Positions 1-5,156 of a stretch of 5,156 bases of DNA are shown one piece after another (the first letter of the stretch is position 1; each line of letters starts with the position of its first letter). The notes under the pieces were generated by a model, which was not told the origin of the DNA, made no database searches, and was given only the letters and a program-made list of their open reading frames with translations. This DNA is from Deltaproteobacteria bacterium UBA796 (GTDB lineage Bacteria > Myxococcota_A > UBA796). The DNA is taken from the NCBI GenBank assembly GCA_002296975.1, contig DBIS01000274.1, forward strand, positions 1 to 5,156, given 5' to 3'. A program made the translations under genes and the position numbers.

Positions 1-1282
1 CACGGAAAAGTGGGTCTCGGGGTATGACCTGCTCTCGGCCTGGCCCAACGCTGATCAATCCTGCGCGCACACCAACCAAGTTTTCGATACGTTCGACGTA
101 GGCTTTTGCCTGTTTGGGTAGCTCTTCCCAGTTCCGGCAAGCGGAAATATCTTGGGACCAACCTTCCCATTCTTCGTAGATCGGACCGCCTGTAAAACGT
201 TCCTCACCCGGCTGCGTGTTGTGGCTGGGGGCGATCTTAAGCCTCCCGAGGCCACTGAGTATGTCCAGTTTAGTGAGGGTCAGGTGTGTGACACCGTTGA
301 GGCGGATCGCATGTTTGACCATAGGGGCGTCAAACCATCCACAGGAGCGTGGCCGGCCGGTGGTTGCACCAAACTCGCCGCCTTTGGCCCGCAGGGCTTC
401 TTCTTCGACACTATCCAGACGGGTGGGGAAGGGGCCGGAGCCCACGCGTGTGGCATAGGCTTTGGCGATCCCGACCACGGTGTGGAGGTCTTTGGGGCCA
501 ACCCCTGTACCGGCTGCTGCGTTTCCGGCGACGGTGTTCGATGAGGTGACGAAGGGGTAGGTGCCGTGGTCGACGTCTAAATAGGTGCCCTGAGCACCCT
601 CAAACAAAATGCGTTCACCCTGGTCTTGGGCCTCGTGAAGGTGACTGACCGCATCACGAATAAAGGGGGCGAGGCGTTCGGCAAAAGGCTGTGCCCACGC
701 GACGAGATCATCGTCTGTGACGGTTGGGGCTTGGTACCACTCGGCGAAGATTCGATTTTTCTCGGCCAATGTTGCTTGGATATGGCGCCGGAAGCGTTCG
801 AGATCTAACAGCGCACCGACACGCACCCCGCGTCGAGCAACTTTATCTTCGTAGGCTGGTCCGATTCCCTTTTTGGTGGTCCCAATCTTGGCCCCGCCGA
901 GGGCATGCTCTCGGAGATCGTCAAGGCTACGATGAATGGGGAGCACCAGGTGGGCATCGGCGCTGATTAAAAAGTCATCGGGCCCAATGCTGTAGCCACG
1001 GGCCTCGAGTGCATCGAGTTCTCCCACCAGGACTTCCGGGTCGACCACCACCCCATTACCGATGATGCAGGTGGTGTTGGGTTGTAAAATGCCGCTTGGG
1101 ATCAAGTGTAAGATGACAGTTTCGCCGTCGACCACCAAGGTGTGTCCCGCGTTGTTGCCCCCTTGGAAACGAACCACATGACGCGCATGTGCGGCCAAAA
1201 GGTCCACAACCTTGCCCTTACCTTCATCTCCCCATTGGAGACCGACGACGACCGTGTTTCTGGCTGCATCCGGTGTGGACAT
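1..1282 (-). CDS. purA: Adenylosuccinate synthetase, 3' end cut by window edge
   Basis: This cytosolic enzyme joins IMP and aspartate using GTP to make adenylosuccinate, the first committed step from IMP to AMP. The window holds 427 continuous codons. E. coli PurA has about 432, so little is missing. Visible signatures are the GTP-binding loop QWGDEGKGK at residues 16-24, VRFQGGNNAGHT at 37-48, GTTKKGIGPAYEDK at 134-147, a TSSNTVAGNAAAGTG stretch at 246-260, GATTGRPR at 305-312 and TKLD at 337-340. D19 and H47 match the catalytic Asp13 and His41 of E. coli, and R310 and R312 match Arg303 and Arg305. S313 takes the place of a residue that is usually Arg (GRPRRCGWFD). The loop after LDILSGL looks shorter than in E. 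coli. The ATG at 1282 is chosen because GGGAGG lies 5 nt upstream and the family motif begins shortly after it. It is last in a likely operon, 62 nt after the J-TPR gene. Confidence 0.97.
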   Translation of the reverse strand, partial: MSTPDAARNTVVVGLQWGDEGKGKVVDLLAAHARHVVRFQGGNNAGHTLVVDGETVILHLIPSGILQPNTTCIIGNGVVVDPEVLVGELDALEARGYSIGPDDFLISADAHLVLPIHRSLDDLREHALGGAKIGTTKKGIGPAYEDKVARRGVRVGALLDLERFRRHIQATLAEKNRIFAEWYQAPTVTDDDLVAWAQPFAERLAPFIRDAVSHLHEAQDQGERILFEGAQGTYLDVDHGTYPFVTSSNTVAGNAAAGTGVGPKDLHTVVGIAKAYATRVGSGPFPTRLDSVEEEALRAKGGEFGATTGRPRSCGWFDAPMVKHAIRLNGVTHLTLTKLDILSGLGRLKIAPSHNTQPGEERFTGGPIYEEWEGWSQDISACRNWEELPKQAKAYVERIENLVGVRAGLISVGPGREQVIPRDPLFR

Positions 1283-1287
1283 GGCAG

Positions 1288-1293
1288 CCTCCC
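1288..1293 (-). promoter_or_regulatory. Ribosome binding site of purA
   Basis: On the minus strand this reads GGGAGG, 5 nt before the ATG at 1282. It is the clearest Shine-Dalgarno sequence in the window and fixes the purA start. Another ATG at 1295 is out of frame and lies upstream of this site. Confidence 0.8.
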
Positions 1294-1344
1294 ATGGTGT
1301 GGGCCCCATATGCGGAGCAAGCGTCGCTTAACCAAGGGATGAGC

Positions 1345-2340
1345 TTAGCGCACGTTCCGCATGCCTGACTTCGCCCGGGTATTGGTTTTATCCATCGCGA
1401 GTACGGTTTGATACTCGCGCCGGGCATTGAGCCCCATGCCCAAATCTGCGTACAAGTCGGCCAACGCCAGGCGAATTTCGATATTTCTCGGTGACTTTCC
1501 AGCGGCACTTCTGAGGTGTGTGAGCGCCCCGCGCTTGTCTTGGCCCACCCGGAGCATCAAAGCCGCCAGGCGATAAAAAGGCAGTCCGTCATCGGGGTCT
1601 TGTTCGATGGCGCGCTGATAGTTGTGCATGGCCTCTTTAAAGTTTTGGAAGTTCTCTGCGCTCTCTCCGGCCTGGACAAACTGGACCGCCATGCTGGTGG
1701 ATGTCTCTGAGCGAGCAAGTTCATACAGGGCGCGGTATTCGACATTTTTGGGTTCAAACTGCACGGCTAAGTGTAAAGAGGACACAGCCTTTGCGACGTT
1801 ACCAGCTTGGTAGTCTTCTTGGCCTTGTTTGAAATATCGCCGTGCCCGTGTGGATCGTCCCTTGACCTGGGCCCGAAGCTGTTGAAGTGCCCGCGCTCGC
1901 GGATCGGCACGTTTTTGGGCGATTCTTGCCCTCGCTGCCTTTTCGGCAGCAGTTCGAGGGCGCTTCTTACGGGGCCGCTCGGGTGGGGGATCGCTTGAAC
2001 TTTCAGTGGCCTTGGGAGGAGGCACGGCACGGGCGATCGCGATAATTTCTTTATTGTCTCGGTGGTACCGTCGCCTGGTGTTTTTATCGCCCAAAACCTT
2101 GTAGGCTTTGGTGATATGAACGAATAAGGATTCCAGCTTTGTCGCGTTTTCGCCCAGCGCTCTGCGAAAGTAGCAGTCAGGGTGCCAGTCTCGGGAGAGT
2201 TGATAAAAGGCTGCCTGGATTTCGGCCTGCTCAGCGTCTGGGTGCAATCCGAGCAGCCTGTAATAATCTCGGGCTTTCGCAAAGGTATACAACCGAGTCA
2301 GCTCGGAAATTTCTGCTTCGCTAAGGGGATTGGCCGCCAT
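1345..2340 (-). CDS. J-domain protein with C-terminal TPR repeats, function unknown
   Basis: The protein has 331 residues. An N-terminal J-domain (about 25-95) starts DYYRLLGL and carries the HPD tripeptide at 53-55, which in this family is needed to stimulate the ATPase of a DnaK/Hsp70 partner. There is no Gly/Phe region and no zinc-finger domain, so it is not a full DnaJ. A Pro/Ser-rich stretch (107-123) leads into a very basic linker: residues 122-168 hold 19 Lys/Arg and 2 acidic residues. The C-terminal half resembles TPR repeats at about 169-199, 223-251, 252-286 and 287-320. No signal peptide or membrane segment is seen, so it is probably cytosolic. The ATG at 2340 has no clear Shine-Dalgarno sequence (only CTGGGCTC precedes it) and sits 37 nt after the xerC stop, so translation may be coupled. 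The frame stays open upstream into xerC, but the J-domain boundary supports 2340. Inference: a specialised co-chaperone or scaffold. The partner is unknown. Confidence 0.88.
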   Translation of the reverse strand: MAANPLSEAEISELTRLYTFAKARDYYRLLGLHPDAEQAEIQAAFYQLSRDWHPDCYFRRALGENATKLESLFVHITKAYKVLGDKNTRRRYHRDNKEIIAIARAVPPPKATESSSDPPPERPRKKRPRTAAEKAARARIAQKRADPRARALQQLRAQVKGRSTRARRYFKQGQEDYQAGNVAKAVSSLHLAVQFEPKNVEYRALYELARSETSTSMAVQFVQAGESAENFQNFKEAMHNYQRAIEQDPDDGLPFYRLAALMLRVGQDKRGALTHLRSAAGKSPRNIEIRLALADLYADLGMGLNARREYQTVLAMDKTNTRAKSGMRNVR

Positions 2341-2377
2341 GAGCCCAGCATAGCCAAGTCGATGGCATAAATGGCGA

Positions 2378-3274
2378 TCAGTCTTTGGTCTTGGATTTTG
2401 CCGCGGGGTGAGCCTTGCGGTAGACCGCCAATAAATGAGCCGCATCCACGTGGGTATATTGTTGGGTCGTGGACAAAGACGCGTGACCGAGTTGTTCTTG
2501 GATCGCTCGTAAATCTGCGCCAGAGCCCAAAAGATGTGTGGCACAGCTGTGGCGCAGCGCGTGTGGGTGAAGCCCCGTGATGCCGTTGATTGCGCCGGCC
2601 TGGCGGGTGATTGTCCAAGCGGATCTTGCGCTCAGCCTTCGGCCAAAGCGGTTTAAGAACAAGGGACCGTCGTCGGGGATGAGTTTTAGCCAGGTGCGAA
2701 GGGCATTGGCAGCCGGTGGGCCAAAGGGCACGATGCGTTCTTTGCTGCCTTTTCCCATCACCCGGACAAGGTTGCTACTGAAGTCGAGGCCGGTCACATC
2801 CAGGCCCACAGCTTCGCTTACACGGAGCCCCGCTCCATAGAGTAACTCCAAGAGCGCGCGATTTCGTTGAAAGAACCAACCGTCTTGCCCGGGTTGTTCC
2901 ACCACCGCGGCCGCCTCTGGTACATCCAAAAAGCGTGGCGCCTTGGAGGGTACTCTCGGGCTTCTGAGTCTTGCTGCGGGGCTGGCGGTAATATGGTGCT
3001 CTCGGAGCATCCACCGGTAAAAACTCTTCACCGCCGCAACCCTGCGGGCCATGGTGGCCGGGGCGAGAGGCGGGTGGCCAGGACCTTTTCGAAGTCGTTC
3101 AGATGACAGCCAAGCGCGGAGATCCAACAAGCCGGCGTCGATAAGTCCCTTTTCCCGGCTGCCCAGAAACTTGGAGAGGCTGGACAATGTGGTGTTGTAA
3201 GCCCGCAGGGTGTGTGCGGAGGAGCCTCGCTCGCCGCGTAGATGGTCGTTCCAGTCCCGGAGAAGCTCTTCCAT
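2378..3274 (-). CDS. xerC: Tyrosine recombinase XerC
   Basis: This is a site-specific recombinase of 298 residues, the usual Xer length. With a partner (XerD in most bacteria) the family resolves chromosome dimers at dif. The N-terminal SAM-like core-binding domain spans about 1-105 (HTLRAY near 21-26). The catalytic domain spans about 110-285 and has all six active residues: R151 in GAGLRVSE, K175 in GKGSKER, H238 and R241 in HALRHS, H264 in LGHAS and the nucleophile Y273 in TTQQYTHV. The HALRHS...GADLRAIQEQLGHASLSTTQ pattern is closer to XerC than to XerD, and the topA neighbour supports this. A phage or integron integrase is unlikely, as nothing else mobile is present. The start is uncertain: ATG 3274 fits the family N-terminus but has no well-spaced ribosome site. 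An AGGG lies 15 nt before it, which would better serve the in-frame GTG at 3280 or TTG at 3283. It is first in a probable operon with the J-TPR gene and purA. Confidence 0.93.
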   Translation of the reverse strand: MEELLRDWNDHLRGERGSSAHTLRAYNTTLSSLSKFLGSREKGLIDAGLLDLRAWLSSERLRKGPGHPPLAPATMARRVAAVKSFYRWMLREHHITASPAARLRSPRVPSKAPRFLDVPEAAAVVEQPGQDGWFFQRNRALLELLYGAGLRVSEAVGLDVTGLDFSSNLVRVMGKGSKERIVPFGPPAANALRTWLKLIPDDGPLFLNRFGRRLSARSAWTITRQAGAINGITGLHPHALRHSCATHLLGSGADLRAIQEQLGHASLSTTQQYTHVDAAHLLAVYRKAHPAAKSKTKD

Positions 3275-3304
3275 ATACACCAAGATACACCCTGCGAAAG
3301 CGGT

Positions 3305-3325
3305 CGGCCAGAGCACCTGTGGCCG
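3305..3325. repeat. Short inverted repeat upstream of xerC
   Basis: CGGCCA at 3305-3310 and TGGCCG at 3320-3325 are perfect complements separated by 9 nt. It lies 31 nt upstream of the xerC ATG. There is no T-run on either side, so it does not look like a terminator. It could be a regulator binding site, a weak 5' UTR hairpin, or chance. Confidence 0.3.
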
Positions 3326-3343
3326 TCGGCTGAAAAATGAGTG

Positions 3344-3355
3344 GCTTGCACAAGC
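3344..3355. repeat. 12-bp interrupted palindrome in the xerC-topA gap
   Basis: GCTTG and CAAGC are complementary arms around a 2-nt centre (CA). The element overlaps the weak topA -35 candidate TTGCAC at 3346-3351, which is where an operator could act. No known operator consensus was recognised. Arms of this length can arise by chance. Confidence 0.25.
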
Positions 3356-3364
3356 TGCGACTGA

Positions 3365-3382
3365 GGGGTATCCCCGGTGGGG
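3365..3382 (+). repeat. Alternating G4/C4/G4 block, possible alternative hairpins
   Basis: Three runs follow one another: GGGG (3365-3368), CCCC (3372-3375) and GGGG (3379-3382), each separated by 3 nt. The central C-run can pair with either G-run but not both, giving two mutually exclusive 4-bp hairpins. It lies 67 nt upstream of the topA ATG, so it would be in the topA leader if transcription starts before it. Function is not shown. Confidence 0.3.
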
Positions 3383-3433
3383 CTGCTATTGGTTAACGTG
3401 AGTGTTTCTCCGAAATCAGCCTCCCACATATAT

Positions 3434-3439
3434 AGAGGT
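3434..3439 (+). promoter_or_regulatory. Ribosome binding site of topA
   Basis: AGAGGT lies 10 nt before the ATG at 3450, slightly longer spacing than ideal. It supports that start over the in-frame GTG at 3402, which lacks any Shine-Dalgarno sequence and would add 16 residues not typical of the family. Confidence 0.6.
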
Positions 3440-3449
3440 ATCGTCACCG

Positions 3450-5156
3450 ATGGGAATTCCCCTTGTTATCGTCGAGTCCCCCGCGAAAGCCCGCACCATC
3501 TCTCGTTTTCTTGGAGATGAGTACCGTGTAGAGGCGAGTGTTGGTCATATCCGTGATCTCACCCCAACCGGAAAAAAGGATGGCGCCCCTTACGGCGTTT
3601 ACACCGAAGATGGTTTCAAGCCTATCTATGTGGTCCCAAAAGATAAAAAGGCCCGAGTGAAAGAGCTTAAGGACGCCCTAAAAGGTGCCTCTGCCCTCTA
3701 TCTGGCCACGGATGAAGATAGAGAGGGTGAGAGCATTAGCTGGCACCTTCTGGAAGTCTTGAAGCCCGAGGTTCCGGTTTATCGGTTGGTCTTTCACGAG
3801 ATCACCAAAACGGCGATTCAAAAGGCTTTGGCATCACCCCGAGCGGTCGACGAAAACCTCGTGGCGGCCCAAGAGTCTCGACGGATTGTGGACCGCCTTT
3901 TTGGCTACCCAGTATCCGCCTTGCTTTGGAGAAAGGTCGGACCGGGTCTTTCTGCTGGTCGTGTTCAATCGGTCGCTGTGCGCCTGATCGTCGATCGCGA
4001 ACGTGCGCGAATGGCTCATACCTCCGCTGATTGGTGGGATATCCGGGGTTCTTTTGTTCACCCTAAGGGTGTGTTGGACACCCATCTTACCCATTGGGCC
4101 AACACCCAAGTCGCCACGGGAAGAAACTTTGACGCCGATGGAAAGCTCAAAGGCAAGAACCTGGTCGTGTTGGACAAAGCCGAGGCCACCAAGGCGGTCA
4201 AGTCCTTATCCAAAGGTACGGCCACTGTTGCTGGCGTCGATGAGCGACCCTATGTCGACAGGCCCAGCCCACCGTTTACGACATCCACGCTTCAACAAGA
4301 GGCCAACCGCCGCTTTAAGTGGGCCGCACGCAAAACGATGAGTGCTGCGCAGAGACTGTATGAAAATGGTTGGATCACCTATATGCGGACAGATTCCGTG
4401 TCTTTGTCCTCCCAAGCGCTCACGGCAGCTCGGAGCCTGATTCAGGCTGAATATGGCGACAACTTCATGCCGGCAGAGCCACGTGTATACAAAGGCAAGG
4501 CCAAAAATGCACAAGAGGCCCACGAGGCGGTTCGTCCCGCTGGCGAGAAATTTCGCAGCTTGGCCGAGGCCAAAAAGTCTCTGGATTCAGACCAGCGACG
4601 TCTGTATGAGCTGATCTGGAAGCGCACAGTCGGCAGCCAAATGTCCAATGCTACCGGGCATAATATCACCGTGCGGATCACTGCCGGAGAGGGTCAGTTT
4701 GAGGCCAAAGGAAAGACGATTGAGTTCGCCGGATACCGGTTGGCCTATGTCGCCGACTCCGATGACCCAGAAGCCGCTGCCGCCAATGCTGAGCGAATCT
4801 TGCCACCGGTCAAGGCCGGTGATGATCTCAAGCCTGGTGATCTCGAGGCCAAGGGCCACGCCACAAAGTCCCCGGCACGCTTGACTGAGGCTTCCTTAAT
4901 CAAGGAGCTTGAGGAGCGAGGGATTGGCCGGCCTTCTACATATGCTGCGATCATCGATACGATTATTCGTCGCGAGTATGTGTTCAAGAAGGGCAGTGCC
5001 ATGGTGCCGACTTGGACCGCATTCGCTGTGACGCGCATGCTTGAATCAGAGCATTTTATGTGGCTGGTTGAGTACGAGTTTACCGCCCAAATGGAAGATG
5101 ACCTCGATGAGGTCGCCCTCGGCAAGGGTGACCGACAAGAATATCTCTCCAAGTTT
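3450..5156 (+). CDS. topA: DNA topoisomerase I (type IA), 3' end cut by window edge
   Basis: This type IA topoisomerase relaxes negative supercoils behind transcription and replication by cutting one strand through a 5'-phosphotyrosine link. The window holds 569 codons. The Toprim domain starts at the N-terminus with VIVESPAKARTI (E9) and carries the metal-binding DxDxE motif as D88, D90 and E92 in ATDEDREGE. Further family signatures are FHEIT at 115-119, LSAGRVQSVAVRLIVDRE at 167-184, the catalytic tyrosine Y311 with R313 in ITYMRTDS (equivalent to Tyr319 and Arg321 of E. coli), EAHEAVRP at 356-363 and GIGRPSTYA at 491-499. All are intact and the frame is unbroken. The four core domains are largely present. 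What is missing is the rest of the core and the C-terminal zinc-finger or repeat tail: E. coli TopA is 865 residues. The ATG follows AGAGGT and places VESPAKA at the usual distance from the N-terminus. It is divergent from xerC. Reverse gyrase and topoisomerase III are excluded by the N-terminus and motif spacing. Confidence 0.97.
   Translation, partial: MGIPLVIVESPAKARTISRFLGDEYRVEASVGHIRDLTPTGKKDGAPYGVYTEDGFKPIYVVPKDKKARVKELKDALKGASALYLATDEDREGESISWHLLEVLKPEVPVYRLVFHEITKTAIQKALASPRAVDENLVAAQESRRIVDRLFGYPVSALLWRKVGPGLSAGRVQSVAVRLIVDRERARMAHTSADWWDIRGSFVHPKGVLDTHLTHWANTQVATGRNFDADGKLKGKNLVVLDKAEATKAVKSLSKGTATVAGVDERPYVDRPSPPFTTSTLQQEANRRFKWAARKTMSAAQRLYENGWITYMRTDSVSLSSQALTAARSLIQAEYGDNFMPAEPRVYKGKAKNAQEAHEAVRPAGEKFRSLAEAKKSLDSDQRRLYELIWKRTVGSQMSNATGHNITVRITAGEGQFEAKGKTIEFAGYRLAYVADSDDPEAAAANAERILPPVKAGDDLKPGDLEAKGHATKSPARLTEASLIKELEERGIGRPSTYAAIIDTIIRREYVFKKGSAMVPTWTAFAVTRMLESEHFMWLVEYEFTAQMEDDLDEVALGKGDRQEYLSKF

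Larger units (their letters stand above)
3275..3449. promoter_or_regulatory. Divergent xerC-topA intergenic region
   Basis: These 175 nt separate two divergent genes, so they must carry the 5' signals of both, by position. No strong sigma-70 promoter is visible. The best plus-strand candidate is TTGCAC at 3346-3351 with a 17-nt spacer to TATCCC at 3369-3374, only three matches in each box. A TATATA at 3429-3434 lies too close to the topA ribosome site to act as a -10 box for a leadered transcript. Three short inverted repeats (3305-3325, 3344-3355, 3365-3382) make the region look structured. In many bacteria topA transcription responds to supercoiling, but nothing here demonstrates it. Confidence 0.5.

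Noticed and set aside
152..544. A 130-codon open frame on the plus strand opposite purA
   Set aside because: It is antisense to highly conserved purA codons, has no recognisable domain, and is a by-product of the codon pattern on the other strand.
1319..1329. The palindrome AAGCGTCGCTT between purA and the J-TPR gene, as a terminator
   Set aside because: The arms are 5 bp with a 1-nt centre, so no stable loop can form, and no T-run follows on the minus strand.
1307..1335. A possible purA promoter on the minus strand, TTGGTT and CATATG with 17-nt spacing
   Set aside because: Each box has only three matches to the sigma-70 consensus and the -10 lacks its key final T. The genes are close enough to be cotranscribed, so it was not listed.
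1767..2282. A 171-codon open frame on the minus strand within the J-TPR gene
   Set aside because: It is a frame-shifted shadow of the J-TPR gene. The real frame shows clear J-domain and TPR patterns, and this one has none.
1345..2544. A longer 399-residue version of the J-TPR protein starting inside xerC
   Set aside because: The extra N-terminal residues come from the alternative frame of the xerC 3' end, show no domain character and would overlap xerC by 167 nt. The ATG at 2340 sits just before the J-domain.
2378..3274. The tyrosine recombinase as a phage or genomic-island integrase
   Set aside because: Its length, XerC-like motifs, the topA neighbour and the absence of tRNA, attachment repeats or phage genes all point to a housekeeping Xer protein.
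3275..3449. A dif recombination site next to xerC
   Set aside because: No stretch resembling the 28-bp dif layout of two XerC/XerD half-sites around a 6-bp centre was seen. dif normally lies near the replication terminus, not beside xerC.

Overview
The window is an ordinary bacterial chromosomal segment, densely coded, with four protein genes and no sign of a mobile element, CRISPR array, rRNA or tRNA. Three genes lie on the minus strand, reading from right to left: a XerC-type tyrosine recombinase, a J-domain plus TPR protein, and adenylosuccinate synthetase (purA, running off the left edge). One gene, DNA topoisomerase I (topA), lies on the plus strand and runs off the right edge. All four reading frames were translated and are continuous, with their catalytic residues in place.

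Organism: the best clue is the J-TPR protein. A cytosolic J-domain with a DWHPDCYF-type HPD loop, followed by a basic linker and C-terminal TPRs, is a layout I associate with Myxococcota and related deltaproteobacteria. GC content is moderate, not extremely high, so a lineage such as Bradymonadales or an uncultured deltaproteobacterium fits better than Myxococcus itself. This is an inference of moderate confidence, based on family resemblance and not on a search.

Layout: 1-1282 purA (minus, 3' end missing); 1283-1344 a short gap holding the purA ribosome binding site; 1345-2340 J-TPR gene (minus); 2341-2377 gap; 2378-3274 xerC (minus); 3275-3449 a divergent intergenic region that must hold the xerC and topA 5' signals and contains several short inverted repeats; 3450-5156 topA (plus, 3' end missing). 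The three minus-strand genes are separated by only 37 and 62 nt with no visible terminator, so they probably form an operon xerC - J/TPR - purA.

Function: XerC (chromosome dimer resolution) and TopA (supercoil relaxation) both maintain the chromosome, and a topA/xerC neighbourhood is common in bacteria. Here the two are divergent and lack the trmFO gene often found between them. PurA is a purine biosynthesis enzyme with no obvious functional tie to the others. The J-TPR protein is the only gene of unknown role. I did not find an exciting new system here. The items most worth a second look are the odd J-domain protein with its strongly basic linker, and the structured xerC-topA intergenic region.
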